Notes: generated by a model not told the origin, from the letters alone. Numbered from the stretch's first letter, positions 11,228-23,471 are shown. The stretch: 64,000 nt of DNA from Schistosoma mansoni (GCF_000237925.1 NW_017386054.1:62001-126000), one strand, 5' to 3'. Numbers and translations: made by a program.

Positions 11228-12000
11228 ATGACTACGAGAAAGCATTTGATAGCGTGGACAAGACAACACTATGAAGACTTCTTCGACACTACGACGTGCC
11301 TGAGAAGATAGTCAATATCATACGGAATTCATATGATGGATTAAATTGCCATATCGTGCATGGAGGACAACTCATCGACTCATTCGAGGTAAAGACCGGT
11401 GTCAGGCAACGTTGCTTACTCTCACCCCTTCTCTTTCTCCTGGTGATCGACTGGATCATGAAAACGTCAAAAACTGGAGGAAATCACGGGATACAATGGA
11501 CAGCTAGGATGCAGCTGGACGGTCTAGGCTTCGCAGATGATCTGGCTCTTCCATCAAATGCGGGAAAAGACGACCAGTGTAGCAGTAGTCTCAGCAGCAG
11601 TAGGTCTTAATAAACACCCTTTGGTGTTTATTAACAGTTGTCTACGCAAAATACTCAACATCCGTTGTCCAGACACTATCAGCAACAACCTACTGTGGGA
11701 GACAACAAACCAGATTCCATCCAGTGGAGGAAGAAATCAAGAAGAAGCGCTGGAAGTGGATAGGACACACACTGAGGAAAGCAGTCAACTGCGTCACAAG
11801 ACAAGCCCTCACAAGGAATCCTGAAGGTCAAAGGAGAAGAGGAAGACCAAAGAACACATTACGCCGAGAAATAGAAACAGAAATGAGAAGAATGAACAAA
11901 AGTTGGATAGAAATAGAGAGGAAGGCCCAGGACAGAGTGGGTTGGAGAATGCTGGTCGGTGGCCTATGCTCCATTGGGGGTAACAGGTGTAAGTAATTGA
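11228..12000 (+). mobile_element. RTE (SR2-like) copy, RT C-terminal half with internal deletion
   Basis: The copy begins inside RT motif A (YEKAFDSVDK, followed by a TGA), then VPEKIVNIIRNSYDG, GVRQRCLLSPLLFL and the catalytic box GFADDLAL, an FADD variant of YADD. At about 11607-11634 the frame jumps from the SAAVGLNKH block straight to [12 protein letters not shown], so the stretch between (normally holding a GAETW-like block) is deleted. The C-terminal domain follows in two frames: LLWETTNQ, then [28 protein letters not shown] and [14 protein letters not shown]. The terminal sequence GGTGTAAGTAA matches the tail at 22100-22147. It cannot encode an active enzyme. Confidence 0.85.
11607..11634. 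repeat. Perfect 12-bp inverted repeat at a deletion junction
   Basis: TTAATAAACACC, a 4-base CTTT loop, and GGTGTTTATTAA. It sits exactly where the RTE protein alignment skips a block. Confidence 0.9.
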
Positions 12001-13499
12001 GTATGGATAAAGTACGAATATATATACGAGGTAAACTAAGGCTTCTATCATATGGACCAACTATCATAAATATTGATTTTTATTTTATCCATATCCTTGG
12101 ACTATTCAGAAATGTTTTGGAATCTGTTAATCCCCTTTATTCAAATTTTTAATGTAATCTCATATGTCATTTATTTGAAAAGTAGATAACTCAAAAAACG
12201 TCTTATTGGTTCAGTGCAGATTTATTTGTATCATTTTATATTTTTTGATCTGATTCGTATTAGACACATCGTTTTGATCGCTGCTAAACATAAATAATGT
12301 AATGATTTAAGTTATTTTTAGGCTGTTTTAAATAGAATAGCCATAAGATGTTCTCATTCATCTTTTTATATTCAAAAATTTTTTTCACATAAGACAGTAT
12401 ACTGTGATTTCGGATTACATAGCCTAATATATCCCTTAATTACTAAAATTTATCAAATCCTAATATCTAGATGATTGTCCTTGCTACTCAATATCTGACT
12501 TTATCAAGCGTTTTATTAATGATACCAGTTTTAGGGACTAAACTTCTGCCAAGGATTACGGCAAAGATGAAAGTGCACTGATTTTTATAACTTATGGGGG
12601 TGCAAGTAAATTATTACAGCATCACTAATCTCATTCATTGTCTATGTTTACAGTTTACTCATCACTGAGTAGTGACTTGTATCATGTTTATCTAGTTCTT
12701 TCAATGTACATCGAATTAAAACAGTCAAGTTGCATTATGGCCACCAGCCTAAGCAACTTTGACATCAAGTGCACTACTCAGTGACAAATCAATTATGAAT
12801 ATCTCAGTCCTACATGAAACTAGCCACAATCCGAAGAGCCCAATGGTAACGTCTCACACTTTGAAGCTTTGTAACATAAAATGGAATCATGCCAAAGAGC
12901 ACTAGTTGCCTCAGAAACAGGTGCACTTTTCTGATAAGTACCGAATAGCACAAAACTTAGGTTTAGAGTTTCTTGTTCACTACCTCCAACCACCAAAAAT
13001 GACCGATATTTCCTATTTTTACCTTATTTATTTCTCCTTCACTTTTATTCAAATCATTATAAAGATGCATCGCCTCAGAAACCACAATATATTTTAATGT
13101 TATTTGATGGAAATTTCATTTATTACAAGCTGTTTTATTAAAAAGAACTTGATCTACTTATTTTATAAGGAAAGAAGTTTTATTTGGCCACATGTTTTAA
13201 ATAAAGATCAAATAAAAGCAATCTTGATTTTTAAAACAATTAGTCCCTTTCATAAATTTCGATAGAACAATGAGAAGACTGAGTTGATCTGCGCTATACA
13301 TTTCAAACAATCTCTGGTTACACATATACTTGTCACGGCATTTTATATGAAGATTAATAAAGGTCAATTAAACGAAAGTTCAAACAAAAAAAGTAATAAA
13401 GGGGAAAGGAAAAATTCTGCATCTTATAGAAAGACTAGGAAATTGTAGCTTAATAATCTGTATGTACATAATAAAGGGGAAGAATCATAAATAATATTC
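12001..13499. other. No recognised feature
   Basis: AT-rich DNA. A 63-codon open frame at 12906-13097 has no recognisable signature. Confidence 0.45.
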
Positions 13500-13745
13500 A
13501 AAATAGTGGAAAATTATCAATAAAAAATGTAACGACATAGCGTTGCGGCCAGATATAATAATTGCATAACTCACGCCAGTTTACAGGCATAATCAATTTG
13601 ATATAAATAGTAACATTAGATGTAGAGAACAAATATGTGATATAAGATTGTTCTAAGTTTGCTAGTTCAGTAATTATTCAGTTAGTACATTTATGAAATG
13701 TATTACAGCAATCCAATGCATCAGCAGGGAACTTTTAATTTTTTT
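13500..13745. repeat. Diverged copy of an unnamed repeat also at 23030-23225
   Basis: Shared runs include TGTAGAGAACAAATATG versus ATAGAGAACAGATATG, TTAGTACATT, TATTACAGCAAT versus TATTACTGCAAT, and GGGAACTT versus TGGAACTT, in the same order and spacing. The 23030 copy is itself duplicated in the opposite palindrome arm. No coding capacity seen. Confidence 0.5.
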
Positions 13746-14020
13746 TCTTAAGTGGATACCCTGTTGGTTTATGAACGGTGTTATTTAAGGTTATTTCCAG
13801 TGCCAGAACGAATTATTGATAATTATCTACAACTAGAGAAAGTAAAATGAAAACAGAGATCACGGAACAACAAAACAATGATGATCAAAATATGTCGGTC
13901 ACGTTTACCACTGTTCACGTTAGATATTATTCAATTAAGTTAAGGTTGCTGAGAACAGTATTCACGTAAAGTGACAGCAGGTAAGTGGTTTTACTTAGGG
14001 AATTCACTATTAAAAAATGG

Positions 14021-16760
14021 CTAAACATTTAGAGTTCCTATGATCTCACTTGTGGAGTAAGATACACTTACAGACGCTAAAACATTTAATGCGTTTTCAG
14101 AGGAGTAGTATGCATCAATGGAGCGAGCAAACAATGTGAGAGATTTTATTGTACAGATAGATTGTGGAAGATTATTCCACAGTCTAGAGAACTTACGGGT
14201 AAAGCAATCCATATACAGAGATGATTTAGAAGGGGTTTGTTTCACTGGTGACTAGGAGTTACGTATGTCATAACGAGAAGTTTCTGAATACTGAATTGCT
14301 TGGTTGGATCTAAAGGATAGTTTGTTAAGTATTTTGAAGAAGATAAGATTTGTTTGAGTCTTCTCTTCCATAAGGGGTCGAGCCGAAGTTTATTACATCT
14401 AGAATTATAAGTCAAGGTACAATCAGTTCCGAGAATACGATGAGTAAATCGTCTCTATACTGATTTCAGCCTTAATTCATCCTTTATGTGCGCATGACTA
14501 AGAATAAACGAGCAGTATTCTAGGAGTAGTCGAACACAAACTTTGTACATTAAATACATGATTCCTTGTTATAAATGTTTCGAGATATGTAGCCTATAAG
14601 ACGTTGAGACATGGAGGTCTGTTTTAATATCTGTTCTGTAAACGACAAGTCGTAGGAGTACCTAATTCCTCAGTCTACTACTGTATGCAACCTAGATAAC
14701 GCTTTACCATTTATGGTAAGATCTAAGTTGAATGATGTACCACCGAAGTATATCCATCCACATTTAGCTGTATTAAGCTCTAGCTATCATTTTGAGCACC
14801 GCTGTGCTACCTTGTTAAGCTCCGTGCTGATGCAATTTCGAATATTGTTCAGCTCATGTGGAGAAAATGAATACACTACTTTAGGATCATCTTCATACAG
14901 AAGGGGCTTACCCACACAAAAACACTCACAAATATCATTAATAAAAACTAAAAAGAGCAAAGGGCCTAAGACACTACCTTGTATTACACCACTTCTAACA
15001 GGGACAGCGTTCGACAATGAAGAATTAATTTTAACTATTTGATATTGGTTGCTGAGGCAGGAATCAAACCAACCAAGCGAAAGTTTTAGGGCCCCATAAG
15101 ATGCCAGTTTACGTATGAGAAGTTAGTGGTTGATCATGTCGAAGGCTTTAGAAATGTCCAGGTATAGCACTAATACTAGATATCCTTGGTTACGTAGAGA
15201 ATAGACTAAATTAAAGAAGTCAAAGTGACATGTCATACAAGATTGATTTTTAAGAAATCCATGTTGCGTATCATTGATAATTTTTTCAGTTAGTAAATAG
15301 TTGGATAGTTCGTCACTAATAATTTTTTCCATAATCCTAGAGATAACTGGAGTAATATTTATCGGCTGATAGTTGTTCATGTCAGTCTTATCTTCAGATT
15401 TGTAACGTGGTATGATGTACGCGGTTTTCCAGCAGTAGGGGTAAGAACCTGATTCCATAGAGAGTGTAAACAGCTTTAGAAGAAGAAGTGGAATATGTGG
15501 ACCACCATACTTGTAGAGAAATGATGAAATCCCGTTTGCTCCGTGACCTCTCGAAACTTTAAGGGTATTTATAACCTTACTAATTTTCAAGCATGTGAAG
15601 GAGATATATTTTATTGAGTTACTAGTCACGCACATAACTCTTGAAACAGCGCCATTTGTGGATTCTTTGCCATTTGCAAAATTACCACTGAATAGGTCTG
15701 CTATAGTTTTAGAGTTGTATATAAAAGTGGTATTTTGCAGGATGCATGGTATATCAACATTTTGAGTTGATTTAGCACGTTTATTTAAAAGGAGAATTAC
15801 GTTTTGTACTTTTGAACTAGTATTAAGTGCTAATAGCTCCTCATTAATGGCTTTTAACCTATTTTTCTCTCTCATTTAGCTAAAAGTTATAGTTGTTTGT
15901 TCAACTGCTGTGAAGTCGTTTGATTAAAAATAACGTTTCTGTAGGTGTCTTAATTTATTACGATATTTAGCTGGTTTATATAATTCGTAAGGTTTGCTAA
16001 TCCTGTACGTTTTAATTGGTGCACAGGAATCTAGACAAGAGTTAACAATCAAATAGAATATGTTGATGGCATCTGTGAGACTATTACATCAGAAAAATTC
16101 ATCCCAGTCTGAGAGTTTGATCAGTGAACGCAAGAGGTCCCAGTCAGAATGCTTATAGTCTCTATATTGGCAGTTTTTTGAATTGGTCGGTTATAAGAGG
16201 GATAGATAGGGAGAACACAAGCTAATACCTTATGATCACTGCTTTCAAATTCATTGTATTCTTGTACAGATAGTGAGATGACATCTCTACTAAATATTAG
16301 ATCAAGTATGTTACCAACCCTTATTGAGGTAGGAATCCACTGTGACCAGCAGTAAAGGTTAAGGATTGCCGAAAATTCATCATTACTTGACTGACAACTA
16401 CCGGCACTCCAGTTAATCCCAGGACAATTGAAATCTCTAGTGATAAGATTAGCATTCAAGTTTAGAGCAGATGCATGTATAAATGCATCAATAATATGAT
16501 CATTTACATTATCCGAAATATCAGGAACTCTGTATATACATCCTAGGAGTAGACTATGATTCAGGGTGTTGATTGATATCCAGACTGATTCTGGTAAACT
16601 ATTCGAGACACTGTCTTCAACTTTATTAGTTGTTAGGGTCTCCAAAGCATATAGAAGACAACCACCTAAGGTTCTCAAGGCTGAAATTTTGTTCAGAAGT
16701 GAAAGTGCATTAATAAGTAATAAGTTTAAAAAGGGAGTATGGAGTGTAAAAATACCGAGA
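14021..16760 (-). pseudogene. CR1 ORF2: endonuclease and reverse transcriptase, multiply broken
   Basis: Endonuclease part: FLNLLLINALSLLNKISALR precedes a deletion (the block normally between it and LLYALETL is missing), then GCIYRVPD, DFNCPGINWS and ESSDHKVL. The usual GDFN reads RDFN, losing a conserved residue. RT part: KVSRGHGANGISSFLYK, WKTAYIIPRYKSEDK, NNYQPINITPVISRIMEK, QHGFLKNQSC, YLDISKAFDMINH then a stop at about 15123, SGVIQGSVLGPLLFL, and the catalytic box as LYEDD instead of YADD. The C-terminal RKFSRLWNNLPQSI block follows after further frame breaks. These changes mean no active protein. Confidence 0.82.
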
Positions 16761-17317
16761 GCTTCCCTATCGATGGTATGGGTTCTAGATTTGCCTGGAC
16801 TATGGTTTAATGTGTTTGACTGATCGTACGGGTTATGGCTTGAACAAACTGTAGTGCTACTGGGATCAGGGATTTCTGAAAATCAAAAAAATCATTATTT
16901 TAATAAGGTGGATTAATTTATTGAACTTGACTTGGTGGACAAGTAAGACAGGCACCTGCTAGTTGGATTGAGTTGATGGTGAGTAACCTAGTATTCCATC
17001 TTGCCCATTGGGAAAGTTATGAGAAGAGTTACATCTCACAGGTTTAAAATTTAAATTATTTTAGGGTAACCTTGGGGCACGTTGGTTCATTACCGTCTGT
17101 CTAGTATTAGGCCTGCTTACATGATGGTTGTAGTGGCCGTCTCGTGCGACGTTTGAACGAAGTGTGTCCTTATAACCTGCCCTACGATGAGTAGGGTAAA
17201 GCATGGTTTCGGAAAGTATATTTTTGTTCGGTAAGGCCATTGAAATATTATTGGTATTTGGTCTAAAACCAGAAGGTTTTGTTTATACTTTCTTCTTGCC
17301 CGGCAGACTTTTTAATT

Positions 17318-18043
17318 TTAACTGTGTTTAAAAGCCTTCACATTAGAACTAGTTGTTTGGTTATGGGCTTCTAATGGTACACTGGAAAATATCGGATTAG
17401 TGTCACCACTAGATATACATTGGTTATCTGAGGTCACTACAGGCATGAGAGGCAAATTAGTACCCTTCATTGGAAAATGGGTGTACTGGCTAACATGAGA
17501 TAGGTTAGCTGCACCAGCGGGTTCAGCTGCTGATGCAACGGGATTTGTTGTGACCTCAACAATGTTATTTTCGTTAGAGGTACTCTTTTGCGTAAGTCTT
17601 TGGTTGGTGGTCTTATCTGAGACTATACGAGCATTTCTAAACTTCGTAAACGTGCAGATTAGCTGTTCGGATTCTTTCAACTGTTCATCTAATAAATGGG
17701 AATCGATTGTAAACAAGATAGGGCACGAGCATTTCTGGTGATTTTTATTAAGTCGAATACATTGGCATGGATTGTCTTGGAGGTTAGTTGCCTTTAATAT
17801 CGAATTCCTTACAGATTTAACGATGACTTTGTCAGGTATGTTATCGATAATCACATTATTTCGAGAGATTATTCGTTTAGTAACTTTGCCAGTGATAAAA
17901 TGGATACCAGATTCTACTTTGATCCTGTCTTCAAGTTCCTCAGGAAATACATCCTTTGACAGTAGCAGTTTAAGGGTTGATAGTGTCTTTAGTTCTTGCT
18001 TAAGATCATCATGCTTTAATAAAGAGCCCGTAAGTGACTCCAC
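17318..18043 (-). CDS. CR1 ORF1-like protein, open but probably not functional alone
   Basis: An uninterrupted frame of 241 codons. Residues about 60-135 (NNVIIDNIPDKVIVKSV, then SILKATNLQD, CQCIRLNKNHQKCSCP, LICTFTKFRNARI) resemble the RRM-like nucleic-acid-binding region of CR1 ORF1 proteins, which package element RNA. The C-terminal 100 residues are low-complexity and polar (ASAAEPAGAA, Ser/Asn rich). The start Met lies at the junction with Ty3/Gypsy sequence, so the native N-terminus is probably missing. Spacing to ORF2 (about 550 nt) is consistent with one element. Confidence 0.65.
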   Translation of the reverse strand: MESLTGSLLKHDDLKQELKTLSTLKLLLSKDVFPEELEDRIKVESGIHFITGKVTKRIISRNNVIIDNIPDKVIVKSVRNSILKATNLQDNPCQCIRLNKNHQKCSCPILFTIDSHLLDEQLKESEQLICTFTKFRNARIVSDKTTNQRLTQKSTSNENNIVEVTTNPVASAAEPAGAANLSHVSQYTHFPMKGTNLPLMPVVTSDNQCISSGDTNPIFSSVPLEAHNQTTSSNVKAFKHS

Positions 18044-18049
18044 TTTACA

Positions 18050-19935
18050 TTACATTATTTGTTCTAATAAATACGTGAGTACAATTATGTAGTTCCTGCA
18101 GTATGAACACTCGTCGTTGTTGAAGTCTGGGAAGTTTTATTTTTAGGTCGTTCATGTACTTCTTCAGGTTATGCACGTAGTTGGCTACATCAGTCGTAAC
18201 ACTTACGTGAAACGAAAAATTCTCTGGGTAAACGTAGAGTAGTTCCATATACCAACTGTGCGGGACAACACCCCATATCCTGTTTAATTGCTGTTCTTGA
18301 ATCCAACATGACTAGCGGAAGCTTATTAGCCCAATCCTTGTTGAAAATGACTGATGTAAGAGACGCTCTTAACTGCCTATGAAGGCGTTCAACTATCCTT
18401 TTTGCTATTGGATGGTAAGATGTCATTCGAATACGTTTAATTCCGAGGAGTTCTGTAGGCTGCTGAAAGAGTCGACCTTACGAATTGAGCTCCTCTATCG
18501 GTTGTGATAATTGCTGGTACGCCATGGTAAAAACATCCAATTTTCGACAACTGATTTGGCCATAGACTGGGCTGAGGTGTCTTTTATCGGTACCGCTACA
18601 GGCCATCGTGTAAATCTATCGATACATGTAAAAATATAGTTGTATCCATTTGAAACTGGCAGTGGTCCCATGATATTGGTGTGTATATGTTCGAACCCAG
18701 TTTCCGGGTGAGAGAATAAACCCATTGAGGAGCTAGTATAACGATATACTTTGACATTTGCACGCCTGTGTCCAATTACGCACATCGTGATTCATGTTTT
18801 TCCTTACGAAACGCTCACTGATTAGCTTCACCGAGGCTTTTATTCTCGAATGCGATATGTTGTGTATACTTTCAAATACCTTATGGCGCAATGGTTTCGG
18901 AATGAGTGGTAGCGATCGGCCTGTGGACATATCACACATCACTTCTACGCTACCGAGCTAAACATCTTCGAATACTAATGATGTCGTGTCATCGGATATT
19001 AGCTTGCTTAATTCAATATCCGTCTCTTGCAACTTCGCCAGACTATGATAATCGATTCCACTTGGAAGAAGTGCGTTTATCGTTGCTCTTGATAGTGCAT
19101 CTGCCACTTAGTTTTCTTATTCTTTAATATACCGCATATTGGACGTGAACTGGGGAATATATTCTAACTTTCGGATTTCCCTCAGAGAATAATTATCTTG
19201 CCTTGTGCTTTCATGATTGGTTTGTGTTCCGTGTACTCAGTAAAATTTGTACCTTCTACCATGTGTCGAAAAAGTTTTATTGCCAGGTAAATTGCTAGTA
19301 AATCTCTTCCGAATGTACTATATCTCGTTTGCGTAGGATTCAATCTCTTTGGGAAAAATGAAAGCGGTTCCAACGTGCCATTTACTAATTGTTGTAAATC
19401 AGCTCCTACCGCAACATTCGATGCAACGGTCATAATAGCTAATAGTGTTTCGCTCTTTCGTCTAGCTAGAGTACTTTCTTTGTATAATACCTTCTTGGTG
19501 TTCTCGAATGCTTGTATTTTCTCTGCTGACAAATGGAATGTCCGGGCATGTCCACGTAATGTGTCTGTTAATGGTTACAGTACTGCCGAACAATTCGGGA
19601 TAAACCGTCTATAATAATCTACTAGCCCGAGAAATCGTCGTAACTTCTTCCGTGAGTCGCGTAGCGGATAGTCTCTGATGGCGTCGACTTCTGCTGGGAT
19701 TGACGTAATACCTTGAGACGTTACTACGCGACCTAGGAACTATAAGGATTCCTTTCGGAAATCACAATTCTCAACGTTTATTGAGATGTCATGTTCTCGT
19801 AGATGCGTGAATAATTGTCTGAGCAGCTATATGTGCTCGTCCATAGAAGCTCTGGCTACTAGTAAATCATCGATGTACCCGTACACTCCATGTAAACCTC
19901 TGATGATATTCAACAAAAGAAATGGATTCTGAAGT
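18050..19935 (-). mobile_element. Ty3/Gypsy LTR-retrotransposon pol fragment, broken
   Basis: Read on the minus strand from 19935: the end of reverse transcriptase with the catalytic box GYIDDLLVA (about 19870) and FLGRVVTSQGI, then the connection region with LRRFLGLVDYYRRFIP. RNase H follows (LNPTQTRYSTFGRDLLAIYL, about 19182-19532), then the integrase zinc-binding part (FESIHNISHSRIKAS), the integrase core (GFEHIHTNIMGPLP, FTCIDRFTRWPVAVPI, TSYHPIAKRIVERLHRQLRA) and VYGTTLRLPREFF, ending with HVFIRTN at 18050. Several frame changes and stops break it. No gag, LTR or 5' RT motifs adjoin it. It is cut off on the left by the CR1 element. Confidence 0.83.
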
Positions 19936-22041
19936 AATTTTAAAAAAAGAATTTAATTTAAAGAACATTTTAAGCAAAAATGGCAATTGTTTACCCTATC
20001 GTACAGCATTTAAAAAAATTCAAATAGTTCAGTAAGTAACTACTTGTGAACTAATAGGCTTTAAAGTTACTAGTAACGTCAGTCATTTGAATTCGATCAT
20101 TCCTCTTTGAATGCGCTAACATATCTATATATCCTGTCGATATTATCATAATCTAATAACATTGCCAGATCGATATAAACAGAAATCTAATTTGAAACGA
20201 GATTTCTACATACAATTAAGTGAAGTTCAAAATTCAAGCCAATCTGAAGTCATTGGAACCTTTAACTTTCATGTATTATTATGAACATAATAGCTTTAAA
20301 ACACGGAATACGAATCTGACTTCTCATTTCTCTCAATTTCTATCAATAGTCCGATTCATGAACTTCGTCATCGTCGAGCTGTTTTAACGATCTCAGCTCG
20401 GTCGCTACCTCAGGTTTCAGATTGTTCTAAGAATTTGGAAAACTCATCTACCAGTTGATAAGAATATGATTGATGTGTGCTTAAATAGTTTCATCGATTT
20501 TATAGAATTCGGAAGCGTTTTTCACAATAAAATAATATTTGTTGGTTGCAACATTACATAATCATTTGCCTATTAAGTGAATCAGATGACATTAATTAAT
20601 CTGGATAACGAACGAACATAGTTTTAAAGTTGTGACATGTGTTCCATTGAAAATTTTACTTATTGTCATTTACATGATAATTGGTTCAAATTGTAATGTA
20701 ATTATATTACTCTGATGAAATCGGAAATGGCACACGCTTTAGACATATTGATATCAAGATTGATATCATAACACAACTGACAATTATCTCATCATTCATC
20801 TGTTTATAATATTCCTACCTCAACAACTCATTATTCGAATGCCTGATAGAGACATTTGTTATTATTATAATGAATACGAAAATACGAATTGTTGAGGGGA
20901 TAAAAGAATGTGTTAAAAATACAAGGGTTTGTATTAAGAAGTTCAAAGTACAATAAGTTTAATCAAAGACAAAATATACAACAGTCAGTTGCCAAACAAT
21001 AACCAATGTTAAATTGTTCGTCTCTGATATGTTAGAAGAGAATTAAGCTTAACAGTGAAGCCTTAATTGGTTAGTAAGTGAACAACTAACATAACTGAGT
21101 TTCTCTAATCCCTTGTACCATCCAATCAGGTTTATTTCCGTGTTGATATTTTTCATATCAAAATTTGTTTTAGTCATTAAATGATCTATTCTCGACTTCA
21201 ATCTGTATTCACTCAAGAGCTTCGGTCAATAATCCGGTTCCTCCACGATGTTTCAATCGATCTAATTGCAACAATGTAAATCATCAGTCAATTAAATCAT
21301 GTTTCACAACAAGCTTACAACAATGGTAGCATTTAAATGGTTACAATGTTTTCTGTGAGTCACAAATCAAAAGGTGTGATCATCGCTAACTATTATAACC
21401 GATTCTTTCGAAATATCGAATGTGTACACGCGGTTACAAGCTATATTTATGAGCATTTAAATAATGGCAGTAATCATGAACGTAATAAAACTTCAAGGAA
21501 TGCAGGATATATTGAAGGTTGATTATGGAGACAATACAGTGAAGGGAATAGATATTCGCAAAGTGGTTTAATGTTTTGTATGAGACATGAATAATCAAAC
21601 AATTATGCAAAACTAGCACCGTCGTCAAACCTCATCGTACTTCCTCAAGTATTTGTTCGCATTTAACGGTTGGTTCTATTTTGAATTAATTTCGATAAGT
21701 TTGATCCAGATCTTTTCAAATAAAAACAAATATTTTGAAGTGAGTTTAATCAATCTCTGTCAGGTCACTTCTTCGAAAAAAGATAATCAAATAAGCACAC
21801 ATGGAAATGAATCTTAAGAAGGACTACACTCAACCATTTGAAGTGTAATCTTAAAAATTTATTTAAAGTCAACAGAAATACCGAAATTGTCTATATAGAA
21901 GAATAAATGAGAAAAATAAGATTGTCATGTGATGATGTGTGTACACCATGTGCTCATTGTACATTATTAAATTTATTTGAGAGTCTTTTAGTGGCCCCTA
22001 CAGCTGTCTCATGTTTGATCGTTTCCAATCGCTATTGAGAT

Positions 22042-22147
22042 ATAAGAACTAGAAAAGAAGGCCCAGGACAGAGTTGGTTGGAGAAAGCTGGTCGGCGGCC
22101 TATGCTCCATTGGGAGTAACAGGCGTAAGTAAGTAAGTAAGTAAGTA
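22042..22147 (+). mobile_element. RTE 3' end with (TAAG)n tail
   Basis: AAGAAGGCCCAGGACAGAG through GGCCTATGCTCCATTGGGAG matches 11910-11990 and ends in GTAAGTAAGTAAGTAAGTA, the simple-repeat tail typical of RTE insertions. The opposite palindrome arm has unrelated sequence (LTR 3' end) at this spot. Confidence 0.85.
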
Positions 22148-22465
22148 TTTCGTGCACTGATTATCGATTAGAACAGGCAAACAAGGTGACGAAACAAAGA
22201 GGGAAAAACGAAGCAGATTGGAATATGCAAGTGAATCAACTAAGTTTATTCAAGCGTTTTCAATATTTACAGTCAAACAGAAATAAGCCACAGATATGTA
22301 ATAAGTAGGATAATATGTACGTACACATACACTCATATAAAAACAGTCAGTGTTGATAAGTGAATAATTAACAAGGTCAGAACGTGACTCGAAATGAATG
22401 AATGGATCGACCTGTCCGAAAGCTGGAATAAGTCATGTGGGCTTAACATAGTAACCGACAATACA
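22147..22465 (-). mobile_element. Solo LTR (Ty3/Gypsy-like), 3' end missing
   Basis: This is the inverted counterpart of the LTR at 26701-27115. It starts TGTATTGTCGGTTACT at 22465 and stops at the RTE tail, lacking roughly the last 100 bases. Confidence 0.65.
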
Positions 22466-22911
22466 GTCTGATCCATATATGGAGGAGACAAACCGTAGGA
22501 GTCCAAATACATGTGATCTGAATTATTTACTTAAGTCATGTTCGATGGGTTAATTGTAACTCAAGATGAGCAGTGTACAAAATATGAATAGGTAGATGAA
22601 CACGTACATATCAAGAAACATATTGGCATATATCAAAACAAGGTAGGGAAAGAGGATAATTATGTGTAAATAAATAAGTAAAATAGACTACACCTAACCT
22701 CGATTGTACCAGGGAATTCATAGTTCAATAATCTACTTATCATAATTCAGAAGACTTATTTCATACATGCATTTGAATTGTTGTTGTTTCCTGATAAGGA
22801 GAGCACATTATTTTCCACTCTTTTAATATATAGTTTTATTAAATTGACCCGTTGAATACTGTACAGTTTTATTTGAAACACAATTGATTTATATTAAGTT
22901 CCACAATTCTT

Positions 22912-22998
22912 TTGTGGGAGAGGACAATACAGCTTCCATCTGAAGGGAAATTAGGAAAAGACTTTGGAAGTGGATAGGACATCCATTGAGGAAATCAC
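22912..22998 (+). repeat. Short RTE coding fragment
   Basis: TTGTGGGAGAGGACAATACAG and the following sequence resemble the RTE C-terminal block found at 11690-11780 (LLWE, then a W-rich stretch and a GH motif), but with a frameshift. A mirror copy lies at about 26168-26254. Confidence 0.55.
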
Positions 22999-23029
22999 TA
23001 ATAATAATAATGATAATAATATATTCTGA

Positions 23030-23225
23030 AAGTAATAATTACAGAACTCATGTCACTTCACATGCATGATCAGCTTGATATATATAATAATTCTAAATAT
23101 AGAGAACAGATATGCACAATAAGTTTATTTGAAGTATTCTAGTACAGAATATTCTTTACTTAGTACATTCTTTACACGTATTACTGCAATGAAAGACATC
23201 AACCTGGAACTTTGGATTCTTTTTC
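23030..23225. repeat. Unnamed repeat, counterpart of 13500-13745
   Basis: It lies inside the left palindrome arm. See the entry at 13500 for shared motifs. The mirror copy is at about 25940-26136. Confidence 0.5.
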
Positions 23226-23471
23226 AGTCGACATCCTGTTGATGTATGAACATAACATAAAACGCTGAATTCACAGTTGATCAAACTGAAAGTGATACAT
23301 TTGAAGAAATTACGGTTTCATTCGAAACCGGAAAACGGAACGAAAGGGAACAACACAACAACAGGACAAGCTAAACTAATCCACTGCTCTCCAGCCCTGT
23401 TAACTAGAGGGAGAGGATGAGATTCAACGTAAGTAATTGAGTAAAGTATTCGTGCGTCCTTAACTTGAGTA

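Larger units (their letters stand above)
13990..18050 (-). mobile_element. CR1-clade LINE, degenerate, with ORF1 and ORF2
   Basis: The order on the minus strand is ORF1 (18043-17318), spacer, then ORF2 with endonuclease (about 16760-16121), reverse transcriptase (15875-14787) and a C-terminal region ending near 14021 (KFSRLWNNLPQSI). This two-ORF layout and the motif set fit schistosome CR1 elements. Several stops and frameshifts interrupt ORF2. The 5' end abuts Ty3/Gypsy integrase sequence at about 18050, suggesting insertion into that element. Confidence 0.8.
20158..23426 (+). repeat. Left arm of large inverted repeat
   Basis: The sequence reappears in reverse complement at 25740-29003, with about 1% mismatch in the stretches compared by eye. 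Within the arm lie a truncated LTR (22147-22465), an RTE 3' end (22042-22147), a copy of the unnamed repeat (23030-23225) and otherwise AT-rich DNA. The outer limit is uncertain because the right arm ends in an assembly gap. Confidence 0.9.

Noticed and set aside
21337-21628. Overlapping 61- and 64-codon open frames repeated in all three arm copies
   Set aside because: They overlap on opposite strands, are low in complexity, and are repeated only because the DNA is repeated. No domain or start context supports them.
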